Assembly: GCF_004791165.1 (NCBI RefSeq)
Contig: NZ_SRUZ01000003.1
Location: 890,858-954,857 of the forward strand
Reading direction: 5' to 3'
DNA: 64,000 bases
From: Mesorhizobium sp. M8A.F.Ca.ET.218.01.1.1
GTDB taxonomy: Bacteria > Pseudomonadota > Alphaproteobacteria > Rhizobiales > Rhizobiaceae
This document shows positions 36,482-44,918 of this stretch, one piece after another (position 1 is the first letter of the stretch; every line of letters begins with the position of its first letter). The notes beneath the pieces were generated by a model. The model did no database searches and was not told the DNA's origin. It saw only the letters and a list, made by a program, of their open reading frames with translations. Position numbers and translations under genes: made by a program.

Positions 36482-37906
36482 TTGACCAACGAAAACACTT
36501 TGCCCGGCAATGAAACCGCGGAACTCTCCGGTTTCGCGGCGCTGGGAATTACGGGTGCGCTGCTCAAGGCAACCCACAATGCCGGCTTCGCCGAACCGAA
36601 GCCGATCCAGATGCAGGCGATCCCGCCGCAGCTGCAGGGCCGTGACATTTTCGGCATCGCGCAGACCGGCTCCGGCAAGACCGCGGCCTTCGCGCTGCCG
36701 ATCCTGTCGAAGATCATCGCGCTCGGCACCAAGCGGCGCGCCAAGACGACCCGTGCGCTGATCCTGGCGCCGACCCGTGAACTCGCCGTGCAGATCGAGG
36801 ACACGATCAAGATCCTCGCCAAGGGCGCGCATGTCTCGACGGCACTCGTACTGGGTGGCGTCTCGCGCTTCAGCCAGGTGAAGAAGGTTGCTCCCGGCGT
36901 CGATATCCTCATCGCCACGCCCGGCCGCTTGACCGACCTCGTGCGCGAGGGCGACCTCATCCTCTCGGACACCAAATGGCTGGTGCTGGATGAGGGCGAT
37001 CGCATGCTCGACATGGGCTTCATCAATGACGTCAAACGCATCGCCAAGGCGACCGCGCCCGACCGCCAGACGGCCCTGTTCTCGGCCACCATGCCGGACG
37101 AGATCGCGGAGCTCGCCAAGGGCCTCTTGAAGAACCCGGTCCGCATTGAAGTTTCGCCGCAAAGCACCGCGGCGGCCGAGATCGTGCAGGGCGTCGTCTT
37201 CGCCCGCACCAAGCAGAAGCGCCAGGTTCTGTCGACGATGCTCGCCGACGCGGCGATGAAGTCCGTCATCATCTTTTCGCGCACCAAGCATGGTGCGGAC
37301 CGGGTGACCAAGGACCTCGAGCGCGACGGCTTCAAGGCCGCCGTCATCCATGGCAACAAGTCGCAGAATGCCCGTCAGAAGGCACTGAATGACTTCCGTG
37401 ACGGCTCGGTGCGCATTCTGGTCGCGACCGACATCGCCGCGCGCGGCATCGACGTGCCCGGCATCAGCCATGTCGTGAATTTCGACCTGCCGGATGAGGC
37501 GGAAAGCTACGTCCACCGTATCGGCCGCACCGGCCGCAACGGCATGGATGGCATCGCGATCACGCTTTGCGATCCTTCGGAGAACAGCAAGCTGCGCCAG
37601 GTCGAGCGGATCATCCGCACCAAGCTGCCTGTTGTTGCCGACCATCTCGGCAGCCCCGATCCGGCACGCAATCCGGCTGAGAAGAACGAGCGCTTCGAAC
37701 CCGCCAACGATCGCAGCGACCGTAACGGCCGTCGCGACGGCCGGCGGCCGGGCGGCGAGAAGAAGCAGAACAACGGCTTCGGCAAGAAGCGCTTCGGCGA
37801 CAAGCCGGCCTTTGCCGGCGAGCGCAAGCCCGAAGGCGCCAAGCCCTTCAAGGGCAACAACAAGCGCCGCTTCGGCGGCAAGCGTCCGGCAGCGCGGGCT
37901 GCTTGA
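36482..37906 (+). CDS. DEAD-box RNA helicase with DEGD motif (RhlE/DbpA-like)
   Basis: This encodes 474 residues with TTG start 36482, preceded by GAAAGAAGA. Helicase motifs in order are FAEPKPIQMQAIP (Q motif), AQTGSGKT (motif I), PTRELA (Ia), VLDEGDRMLDMGF (II, with Gly172 in place of the usual Ala), SATMP (III), VATDIAARGIDV (V) and YVHRIGRTGRNG (VI). The tail after residue 400 is rich in Arg, Lys and Gly and probably binds RNA. It likely functions in ribosome assembly or RNA decay. Confidence 0.95.
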   Translation: MTNENTLPGNETAELSGFAALGITGALLKATHNAGFAEPKPIQMQAIPPQLQGRDIFGIAQTGSGKTAAFALPILSKIIALGTKRRAKTTRALILAPTRELAVQIEDTIKILAKGAHVSTALVLGGVSRFSQVKKVAPGVDILIATPGRLTDLVREGDLILSDTKWLVLDEGDRMLDMGFINDVKRIAKATAPDRQTALFSATMPDEIAELAKGLLKNPVRIEVSPQSTAAAEIVQGVVFARTKQKRQVLSTMLADAAMKSVIIFSRTKHGADRVTKDLERDGFKAAVIHGNKSQNARQKALNDFRDGSVRILVATDIAARGIDVPGISHVVNFDLPDEAESYVHRIGRTGRNGMDGIAITLCDPSENSKLRQVERIIRTKLPVVADHLGSPDPARNPAEKNERFEPANDRSDRNGRRDGRRPGGEKKQNNGFGKKRFGDKPAFAGERKPEGAKPFKGNNKRRFGGKRPAARAA

Positions 37907-37959
37907 TAGGCCTCACGGACGCCTCCAATCCCTGGGGTTGGCTGGTTGACCGGATAGCA

Positions 37960-38003
37960 AAGAAGAGGGCGGCCGAGGCAATGCTTCGGCCGCCCTCTTC
38001 TTC
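37960..38003. terminator. Bidirectional terminator after the helicase gene
   Basis: AAGAAGAGGGCGGCCGA (37960-37976) pairs perfectly with TCGGCCGCCCTCTTCTT (37986-38002). It separates the convergent helicase and hydrolase genes. Confidence 0.8.
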
Positions 38004-38010
38004 TTGAAGC

Positions 38011-38985
38011 CTATTTCGCCACCGCTTCGATCCAGACGGCAATCCGTTGCGCCAGGAACGCCGTGGTGGATGGCGACAGCGCGTCGCCGGCAATGACATG
38101 ATTGTCGGGATCGCCGGTGCTTTCCATGGGCACCAGCTCATGCGCGCCGCCCCAGCGCGCGGCGATTTCGCGGGTGCGGTCGGGCCGTACTACCTTGTCG
38201 ATATCCGAGAAGATGAACAGGGCGGGGATGGTCGCCTTCTCCATAGGCGCGCCATAGGCAAGCTCGGTCAGGGCCTGCATCGGCATCGTCGCGGCGATCG
38301 GATATCTGGTGGTCCACAATTTCTCATGCAGCGCATTGCGTGGCACGAAACTGCGCTCCTTGCCGGCGACGAGTTCGGCGATCTGCTTGCCCCAGGGCAT
38401 GGTCAGGATCTCGGCGCCGGATGCCGTCACGCCGCAATTGGGCGAGATGAATGCAATGGCCGCCACACCCTCGGATGCCCCGGGCTGCGTCGCCGCCCAG
38501 GCCGCCAGCGAGCCGCCGGTCGACGTCGAGATGACGATCACCTTGTCGCCGATTGCCCGGCCGATGGCGATCGCCTCCTCATAGTCGTTGATCCAGGCAT
38601 TGACGCTGCCTTGCGTCATCGCTTCGCCGTCTTGGCCATGACCGGTGAGGCGGGTGTAGAACAGGTTGGCGTCGAGCTGGTCGGCCACGTCGTCAGGTAG
38701 CGGGCGCACCTCGCCCTTCGAGGCGGAAAAGCCGTGGATGTAGACGATCGACAGCGGGGTCTTGGCATGCACCATCGGGTTGGCCCAGACGATCTCCTTT
38801 TCCAACCCGTCTCGGATATTGGGTACGGTGGCCTCCACTTTTGCCACATAGGCTTGTGGGTCGTCGCCGATGACGGAAGGATCGAAGCGGATCGTGGTGT
38901 CGATCGCTACGCGTGGACCCAGTACGAAGGTCAGTGCAAGGATGGCGACCAGGCCCAGCACAGCAAGCACGATCCGTCGCCCCAT
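38011..38985 (-). CDS. Membrane-anchored alpha/beta hydrolase
   Basis: This encodes 324 residues from ATG 38985, with GGAG 7 nt upstream; a GTG at 38997 would bury the ribosome binding site. An N-terminal hydrophobic segment (IVLAVLGLVAILALTFVLG) anchors it or serves as a signal. YIHGFSASKGE marks the oxyanion region. The nucleophile elbow reads ISTSTGGSLA, so the usual first Gly of GxSxG is Ser. FSDIDKVV and DPDNHVIAG supply the likely Asp and His. The substrate is unknown. Confidence 0.88.
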   Translation of the reverse strand: MGRRIVLAVLGLVAILALTFVLGPRVAIDTTIRFDPSVIGDDPQAYVAKVEATVPNIRDGLEKEIVWANPMVHAKTPLSIVYIHGFSASKGEVRPLPDDVADQLDANLFYTRLTGHGQDGEAMTQGSVNAWINDYEEAIAIGRAIGDKVIVISTSTGGSLAAWAATQPGASEGVAAIAFISPNCGVTASGAEILTMPWGKQIAELVAGKERSFVPRNALHEKLWTTRYPIAATMPMQALTELAYGAPMEKATIPALFIFSDIDKVVRPDRTREIAARWGGAHELVPMESTGDPDNHVIAGDALSPSTTAFLAQRIAVWIEAVAK

Positions 38986-39077
38986 CGCAGACTCCACGCA
39001 ACAATATTCAACCTATGGCGGTGGCCATGGACAGGCAACGGCCGTTCAGGCAGCCATGCCAGCAATCCTGTGGGCAT

Positions 39078-39899
39078 CTATTCGTTGGGCGGTTTGCGCT
39101 CGTAATGCAGCGGCCGTGCCTTCCAGCTGGTCGTCAGGATGATCACCCATCGGCATAAGGGCCTTGGCAGCATGCCAAGAATTTTCAGCGGCCAGCTCGT
39201 CCGGTAAGGGAAGGTCACTTCGAAGCCACCGGACTTGATGCCCCGCACCATGCGGCGGGTCGCGCGGCCGACCGGCATCAGGCCCGGCATCGGAAGCATG
39301 TTCTTTTCGGTCAATGGCGTATCGACAAACCCGGGATTTATCACCTGAACGCGGATGTTCATCTTGTCGAAATCATACTTCAGCGACTCGGCCAGGATGT
39401 TGATGGCGGCCTTGGTGCCGCCATAGGCGGCCGTGGTCGGCCAGCCAAAATAGGCGGTCACCGAGCCGACCAGAACGACATGGCCGCGCGCGCGCACCCG
39501 CATATGCTCGACGACAGGCACCAGCCCATTGATGATGCCGAAATAGTTGACCTCGAAGGAGCGGCGGAAGTCCTTGACGACGAGGGATTCGCCGGGTGTC
39601 GAGATGTAATTTCCAGCATTGAATATGGCGAGCACGATCGGTCCGAGGTCCTTCTCGATCGCGGCGACCGTTCTTGCCATGCGCGGCTCGTCGGTGACGT
39701 CGCAGGGAAAGGACACGACCTTGCCCGGCATCTGCGCGGTCTCGACGATGAGCGTGTCGATCGGATCGTCGTCCAGCGCTGTCACCGCCACCGCATAGCC
39801 TTGTGACGCCAGGTCCCTGGCCAGCGAACGGCCAATGCCGCTGCTGCCGCCCGTGACCCAGGCGACGCCGTGTTTCGGATCGGCCCGATAGAGTGTCAT
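39078..39899 (-). CDS. Short-chain dehydrogenase/reductase
   Basis: This encodes 273 residues from ATG 39899 (MTLYRADPKHGVAWVTGGSS). The frame stays open far upstream, antisense to the cysteine synthase gene, but only this start gives a complete Rossmann fold. TGGSSGIGRSLARDL is the cofactor loop, FNAGNY is the NAG motif, and YGGTK carries the catalytic Tyr and Lys. The C-terminal stretch after about 235 is hydrophobic and may associate with the membrane. The substrate is unknown. Confidence 0.93.
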   Translation of the reverse strand: MTLYRADPKHGVAWVTGGSSGIGRSLARDLASQGYAVAVTALDDDPIDTLIVETAQMPGKVVSFPCDVTDEPRMARTVAAIEKDLGPIVLAIFNAGNYISTPGESLVVKDFRRSFEVNYFGIINGLVPVVEHMRVRARGHVVLVGSVTAYFGWPTTAAYGGTKAAINILAESLKYDFDKMNIRVQVINPGFVDTPLTEKNMLPMPGLMPVGRATRRMVRGIKSGGFEVTFPYRTSWPLKILGMLPRPLCRWVIILTTSWKARPLHYERKPPNE

Positions 39900-40124
39900 G
39901 CTGCGCCCTGCCGAGTTGTTGGTGCTTTGCTCTAGCGGTGAAGAAATCGAATGAAAAGAGTGCTTTTCCACCACAGGTGCAAATGAACTGTGTGATACCG
40001 AGCCCGGTCGCGGCAAGGTCGGCACCCGCAGGGCCGGAAATGCGACTGGACCAGACGAATTCTTGCCTTGAAACCGCAGCGTTGGGTTTCTAGGGTTTCG
40101 GCGCATGTACACAAGGAATCCTGA

Positions 40125-41159
40125 ATGCCCCGTTCTGTGATCGACGCGATCGGCAACACGCCTCTGATCCGCCTCAACAAAGCTTCCGAGGAAACCGGCT
40201 GCGAGATCCTGGGCAAGGCCGAGTTCATGAATCCGGGACAGTCGGTCAAGGATCGCGCCGGCCTGTTCATCATCCGCGACGCCGAACAACGTGGCCTGTT
40301 GAAGCCGGGCGGTGTCATCGTCGAGGGGACAGCCGGCAACACCGGCATCGGGCTGACGCTCGTCGCCAAGGCGCTCGGCTACCGCACCGTCATCGTCATC
40401 CCGGATACGCAAAGCCAGGAAAAGAAGGATACGATCCGGCTGCTCGGCGCCGAGCTGATCGAAGTGCCGGCCGTGCCCTACAAGAACCCCAACAATTACG
40501 TGAAACTGTCGGGACGGCTGGCCGAGCAGATGGCGAGGAGCGAGCCGAACGGCGCCATCTGGGCCAACCAGTTCGACAATGTCGCCAACCGAGATGGCCA
40601 TATCCGCACCACGGCCGAGGAAATCTGGACCCAGACCGGCGGCAAGGTCGACGGTTTTGTCTCGGCGGTGGGGTCGGGTGGAACGCTGGCCGGTGTCGGG
40701 CTCGGATTGAAGGCCAAGAGCAAGAACGTCAAGATTGCGCTCGCCGACCCTCTTGGCGCCGCGCTCTACAATTTCTACACCAACGGCGAGCTGAAGTCCG
40801 AAGGCAGTTCGATCACCGAAGGCATCGGGCAGGGACGCATCACCGCCAATCTCGAAGGCTTCACGCCTGACTTCTCCTACCAGATCAAGGATGAGGACGC
40901 GTTGCCGATCGTCTTCGACCTGATCCAGGAAGAAGGCCTGTGCGTCGGCGGTTCGACCGGCATCAACATTGCCGGCGCGATGCGGCTGGCCAGGGAATTG
41001 GGCCCGGGGCACACCATCGTGACCATCCTTTGCGACTACGGCACCCGCTACCAGTCGAAATTGTTCAACCCTGACTTCCTGCGCGACAAGAATCTGCCGG
41101 TGCCGGGCTGGATGGAACTGCAGAGCAAGATCTCGGTGCCGTTCGAAAAGGTTGCATGA
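40125..41159 (+). CDS. cysK: Cysteine synthase A (O-acetylserine sulfhydrylase)
   Basis: This encodes 344 residues. The PLP-enzyme converts O-acetylserine plus sulfide to cysteine in the cytosol. The PLP Lys is in NPGQSVKDRAG, EGTAGNTGIGLTLVA forms the substrate loop, and GSGGTLAGVGLGLK binds the cofactor phosphate. It is somewhat longer than the E. coli enzyme (323). The stop overlaps the next start in ATGATG, so it is probably translationally coupled to the AlaX gene. Confidence 0.93.
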   Translation: MPRSVIDAIGNTPLIRLNKASEETGCEILGKAEFMNPGQSVKDRAGLFIIRDAEQRGLLKPGGVIVEGTAGNTGIGLTLVAKALGYRTVIVIPDTQSQEKKDTIRLLGAELIEVPAVPYKNPNNYVKLSGRLAEQMARSEPNGAIWANQFDNVANRDGHIRTTAEEIWTQTGGKVDGFVSAVGSGGTLAGVGLGLKAKSKNVKIALADPLGAALYNFYTNGELKSEGSSITEGIGQGRITANLEGFTPDFSYQIKDEDALPIVFDLIQEEGLCVGGSTGINIAGAMRLARELGPGHTIVTILCDYGTRYQSKLFNPDFLRDKNLPVPGWMELQSKISVPFEKVA

Positions 41160-41902
41160 TGGCGCACAAGACGGAAGCGCTGTTTCGCGACGATGCCTAT
41201 CTCAGGACGGCTGAAGCCACGGTCGTCGCCATCAATGAGCGCGGCGGCATCATTCTCGACCGGACGATCTTCTACGCAACCTCGGGCGGGCAGCCGGGCG
41301 ACACTGGTCATATCGAACGTGCCGATGGCAGCCGCATCGCGATCGCCGCCACGATCACCGGCGAGACCAAGGACGAGATCATCCATGTGCCGGCGCCGGA
41401 GCAGGCCATGCTGCGGATCGGTGAGCGCGTGAACCTGCAGATCGACTGGGAGCGCCGGCACCTGCTGATGCGCATGCACGCTGCCTGCCATCTGCTGACA
41501 GTCGTCTGTCCATTCCCGATCACCGGGGCGGCGGTCTCCGAGGACGACAGCCGTGTCGATTTCGACATTCCGGACGCCAGCTTCACCAAGGAAGAGGTGA
41601 CTGCCGGCATGATGGACCTGGTGCAGGCTGATCATCCCATCTTTACCAGGCTGATCAGCGACGAGGAATTGGGCGCCAATCCCGGCCTGGTAAAATCCAA
41701 GAATGTCAGACCGCCTGTTGGCACGGGCAAGATCCGTCTCGTCTGCATCGGTGAGAACGCCTCGGTGGACAGCCAGCCCTGCGGCGGTACCCATGTGAAG
41801 AGCACCGGCGAGATCGGCGAAATCCACATCGGCAAGATCGAGAAGAAGGGCCGGGAAAACAGGCGCTTCCGCATCCGCTTCGGCCCGATGCCGGTAAATT
41901 GA
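41156..41902 (+). CDS. Alanyl-tRNA editing protein (AlaX type)
   Basis: This encodes 248 residues. AlaX proteins are free-standing relatives of the AlaRS editing domain and hydrolyse mischarged Ser-tRNA(Ala). TIFYATSGGQPGDTGHI is the N-terminal motif. The zinc ligands are in MRMHAACHLL and QPCGGTHVKSTGEIG. Length and layout fit the AlaX-M form. The start overlaps cysK by 4 nt. Confidence 0.92.
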   Translation: MMAHKTEALFRDDAYLRTAEATVVAINERGGIILDRTIFYATSGGQPGDTGHIERADGSRIAIAATITGETKDEIIHVPAPEQAMLRIGERVNLQIDWERRHLLMRMHAACHLLTVVCPFPITGAAVSEDDSRVDFDIPDASFTKEEVTAGMMDLVQADHPIFTRLISDEELGANPGLVKSKNVRPPVGTGKIRLVCIGENASVDSQPCGGTHVKSTGEIGEIHIGKIEKKGRENRRFRIRFGPMPVN

Positions 41903-41938
41903 ACAGACAGACACCGTCAAAGAGCGGCAGGAGAAAAG

Positions 41939-42805
41939 ATGGCCGAAGACAGCGCTTTCACCGTCGATGCGGACTGGCTGCAGGAGCGGTTGGGCCAGCC
42001 GGGCCTGACGATCGTAGACGCCTCCTGGTATCTGCCGGCGCAAAAACGCGACGCGCGCGCCGAGTATGATGCAGCCCATATTCCAGGCGCCCGTTTCCTG
42101 GACCAGGATGCCGTTTCGGACCCCGACGCCGCCTTGCCGCATACGCTCGCATCGCCGCAGCATTTTGCTCAGTATGTCGGCGCGATGGGCGTTTCTGCCG
42201 ATGACACCATCGTCGTCTATGATGGCCCAGGCTTTTTCTCCGCGCCCCGGGCATGGTGGATGTTCCGCGTCATGGGCGTCTTCCAGACCTATATTCTGGA
42301 CGGCGGCTTCGATGGCTGGAAGGCGTCCGGCCGGCCGATAACGGCCGAACCGACCAAGATCGCGCCAAGTGTCTTTCATGCCGATTTCGACGCTGGTCGC
42401 GTCGTCGGCCTAGCCGACATGCGCCGGATCGTCGATACGGGGGCAAGCCAGATTGCCGACGCGCGTGGGGCAGGGCGCTTTACCGGTTCAGAGCCCGAGC
42501 CCCGCGTTGGCATCCGCTCCGGCCACATGCCGGGGGCACGCAATATCCCCTATTCGGCGCTTTCCGAAAACGGCAGGCTGCTGCCGAAGGACCGTTTGCG
42601 CAAGGTGATTGAGGACGCCGGCATCGACCTGTCGAAGCCCGTTGTCACATCCTGCGGCTCCGGTGTCACGGCCGCGGTGGTCACGCTGGCACTGGAGACG
42701 GTTGGCCACACCGACAACAGGCTTTATGACGGCTCATGGACCGAGTGGGGCGGATTGCCCGATACGCCAGTCGTGACCGGCCCAGCCACTACCGGCAAGG
42801 AATGA
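41939..42805 (+). CDS. sseA: 3-Mercaptopyruvate sulfurtransferase
   Basis: This encodes 288 residues with two rhodanese domains. The catalytic Cys239 lies in SCGSGVTAAV, which matches the mercaptopyruvate-type loop CGSGVTA. ASWYLPAQKRDARAEYDAAH is the N-terminal signature. It transfers sulfur from 3-mercaptopyruvate, linking it to cysteine breakdown, and follows cysK and AlaX in the same direction. AGGAGAAAAG precedes the ATG. Confidence 0.95.
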   Translation: MAEDSAFTVDADWLQERLGQPGLTIVDASWYLPAQKRDARAEYDAAHIPGARFLDQDAVSDPDAALPHTLASPQHFAQYVGAMGVSADDTIVVYDGPGFFSAPRAWWMFRVMGVFQTYILDGGFDGWKASGRPITAEPTKIAPSVFHADFDAGRVVGLADMRRIVDTGASQIADARGAGRFTGSEPEPRVGIRSGHMPGARNIPYSALSENGRLLPKDRLRKVIEDAGIDLSKPVVTSCGSGVTAAVVTLALETVGHTDNRLYDGSWTEWGGLPDTPVVTGPATTGKE

Positions 42806-42809
42806 ATTG

Positions 42810-43373
42810 ATGGAAAACGGAGTGCTGCAGGACATTGAAGTCACGGTGACTTTTCTCGAAATGCATGCACCTCCGGCCGCCTCGCCACCGGTGCCCTACA
42901 ACCGCCAGGTCGCACTGCTGAAGACCAGGGACATCCCCTTGCATTTCTACCGCTACCTGATGGACCGGGTGGGGCGCAAATGGCACTGGGTCAATGTTCT
43001 GAGGCTGAATGACGATGAGCTGTCGGCCGGAATCCACCGCGAGGATCGCGACATCAGGGTGCTCTATCTCGACGGCTCGCCGGCAGGCTTCTTCGACCTC
43101 AAGCCGCATCTGCCTGAGGAAGTCGAGCTCGCCTATTTCGGCATGATGGAACACGCCACCGGGCAAGGCATCGGCCGCTGGTTCCTTGGCTCGGCGATTG
43201 CCGCGGCATGGTCGCATGGGCCGAAAAGGGTGACGGTGCAGACCTGCACGCTCGACCACCCCGCAGCCCTGCCGCTCTACCAGAAGCTTGGTTTCAAGCC
43301 GGTCGCGCAGAAGAAGGAAATCGTGCATCCCCTGCCTTTCGCCGAGCGCTCGGCAAGCGTCATGCGGCCGTAA
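42810..43373 (+). CDS. GNAT-family N-acetyltransferase
   Basis: This encodes 187 residues from ATG 42810, four bases after sseA. The acetyl-CoA site is about residues 115-135 in MMEHATGQGIGRWFLGSAIA. LYQKLGFKPV near the C-terminus is typical of GNAT enzymes. The substrate is unknown; its place in the cysK-AlaX-sseA run hints at amino-acid or tRNA-related acetylation, which is inference. Confidence 0.88.
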   Translation: MENGVLQDIEVTVTFLEMHAPPAASPPVPYNRQVALLKTRDIPLHFYRYLMDRVGRKWHWVNVLRLNDDELSAGIHREDRDIRVLYLDGSPAGFFDLKPHLPEEVELAYFGMMEHATGQGIGRWFLGSAIAAAWSHGPKRVTVQTCTLDHPAALPLYQKLGFKPVAQKKEIVHPLPFAERSASVMRP

Positions 43374-43471
43374 CTCCAGCCGGAATCTGAACCTTCCGTT
43401 CATCGGCGCTTCAGCCTGTCTTTGGCATGTTGCCCGCATTGCCAATGCGGCCGAGGCCGAAGGAGAAAGAC

Positions 43472-44029
43472 ATGCTGACCCGACGTACTCTTGCCGCCGC
43501 GCTGATTGCGGCGATTGCCATGCCGAGCCTTGCCGCTGCCCAGGCGACGACGCCCTCGGCCGCGACGATCGAGCGAAAGCTCGAGGCGGCACCCCGGGTC
43601 AAGCTGCGGCCGAACGAGCGCGTCACCATCCGTGAATTCAAGCGCCGGCCGGACCTGCGCCGCATGGCGCGCTCGATCGATATCCAGTCGATCAATTTCG
43701 CCTTTGGCTCCGCGGCGATTTCCAGTTCGCAGTATAACAAGATCGATAACATCGCCGATGCGCTGCGCCGCATCCTGCGTCGCGACCCCGGCGCGCGTGT
43801 GCTCATCGAGGGTCATACCGACGCTGTCGGATCGTTTCAGTCGAATCAGGTTCTTTCCGAACAGCGCGCCGCTTCGCTGAAGCGCACGCTGGTGCGTGAA
43901 TTCGGCGTGCCCGGTTATGCATTGGAGACTGTCGGTTACGGCGAGGAATTCCTGCTGGTGCCGACTCAGAGCGAGAACTGGCAGAATCGCCGGGTGACAT
44001 TGCGCCGCTTCGACGATTTCATCCGCTGA
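43472..44029 (+). CDS. OmpA-family outer-membrane/peptidoglycan-binding protein
   Basis: This encodes 185 residues from ATG 43472, with AAGGAGAAAGAC upstream. A signal peptide (MLTRRTLAAALIAAIAMPSL then AAAQ) is followed by a C-terminal OmpA domain with RVLIEGHTDAVGSFQSNQVL and NRRVTLRRF, which binds peptidoglycan. There is no beta-barrel, so it is a periplasmic or lipid-independent anchor protein. It is 98 nt after the GNAT gene. Confidence 0.9.
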   Translation: MLTRRTLAAALIAAIAMPSLAAAQATTPSAATIERKLEAAPRVKLRPNERVTIREFKRRPDLRRMARSIDIQSINFAFGSAAISSSQYNKIDNIADALRRILRRDPGARVLIEGHTDAVGSFQSNQVLSEQRAASLKRTLVREFGVPGYALETVGYGEEFLLVPTQSENWQNRRVTLRRFDDFIR

Positions 44030-44216
44030 ACGCAGGCGCCGATTCAAACTGATTAGCCGGCTTATATTGTCCCGGCTGGCAATATCGGCGCTTATCCCAT
44101 TTGGTCTCGGGCCCGATTTGCCGACCGCAGGTCGGCCCTCGACTCTTGGCAGGAATCGGGTGGGAAGCATCGAAGGGGAAGCATAATTTCCGCTCAACCA
44201 CACCGGAGATCATGCG

Positions 44217-44684
44217 ATGACCATCCAGTTCAAAGCTCTGCCGACCGAAGATGTGCAAGCGCTGCAGGGGGGTGGGCCAGACGCCTATGGCAACACGCCC
44301 GAGCGCCAGGTTTCCGACGGTGACGGCATGCCTTGCCGGCATTGTTTGAAGAACATCGCCGCCGGCGATGACTACCTCGTCCTGGCCTACCGGCCGTTCC
44401 CGCAGCTTCAGCCTTATGCCGAGACGGGCCCCATCTTCCTGCACGCGCAGGAATGCGAACGCGCTGTTGAGGCGGAGATCATTCCCGAGATACTGGAAAG
44501 CGCCGACTATATCGTGCGCGGCTACGGCAAGGACGACCGCATTGTCTATGGCAGCGGCGGCGTCATCCCAACCGACGCTATAGTAGCGCGGGCGGAAACC
44601 CTGTTTGAGCGTGAAGACATTGCCTATGTGCATGTCCGCTCGGCGCGCAACAATTGCTACCAATGCCGGATCGAGCGCGCGTGA
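44217..44684 (+). CDS. DUF1203 domain protein
   Basis: This encodes 155 residues. GMPCRHCLKNIAAGDDYLVL and YRPFPQLQPYAETGPIFLHA are typical of DUF1203. The two Cys of PCRHC and the later Cys residues (HAQEC, NNCYQC) suggest metal or redox chemistry. The function is not known. An ATATTG/CAATAT inverted repeat lies upstream at 44064-44085. Two terminator-like hairpins follow. Confidence 0.85.
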   Translation: MTIQFKALPTEDVQALQGGGPDAYGNTPERQVSDGDGMPCRHCLKNIAAGDDYLVLAYRPFPQLQPYAETGPIFLHAQECERAVEAEIIPEILESADYIVRGYGKDDRIVYGSGGVIPTDAIVARAETLFEREDIAYVHVRSARNNCYQCRIERA

Positions 44685-44803
44685 GGGCCAGGGATTGGCG
44701 ATAGAAAGCTTCTGTCGCACTGCTGTCGCACGAACGCGCTAGAAAGCCATTGTCGATCGATTGGCCGACCGCGGATGAACCGGCGGCAATCTCGATATCG
44801 AGG

Positions 44804-44830
44804 AAGCGGGGCTTTGGCTCCGCTTTTTTG
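44804..44830 (+). terminator. Probable terminator after the DUF1203 gene
   Basis: AAGCGG and CCGCTT pair around GGCTTTGGCT and are followed by a T-run (TTTTTT), about 120 nt after the stop codon. Confidence 0.6.
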
Positions 44831-44865
44831 TTGCCCAGATTTCACCGCGCCATATCTCAAGCAAC

Positions 44866-44900
44866 GAAAAAGCCCGCCGGCAACGCCGGCGGGCTTTTTG
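44866..44900. terminator. Strong bidirectional terminator
   Basis: AAAAAGCCCGCCGGC (44867-44881) and GCCGGCGGGCTTTTT (44885-44899) are perfect arms over AAC. It is placed to end the outer-membrane protein gene on the minus strand, 19 nt beyond its stop. Confidence 0.9.
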
Positions 44901-44918
44901 TAGGTTTGCCTGGAGGGC

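Noticed and set aside
39900..41012. Long minus-strand open frame extending the SDR gene over cysK
   Set aside because: It is antisense to a well-supported cysteine synthase gene, lacks homology, and results from high-GC codon bias. The SDR fold begins at 39899.
44064..44085. ATATTG/CAATAT inverted repeat upstream of the DUF1203 gene as a regulator site
   Set aside because: Arms of 6 bp with a 10-bp spacer can arise by chance, and no regulator gene is adjacent.
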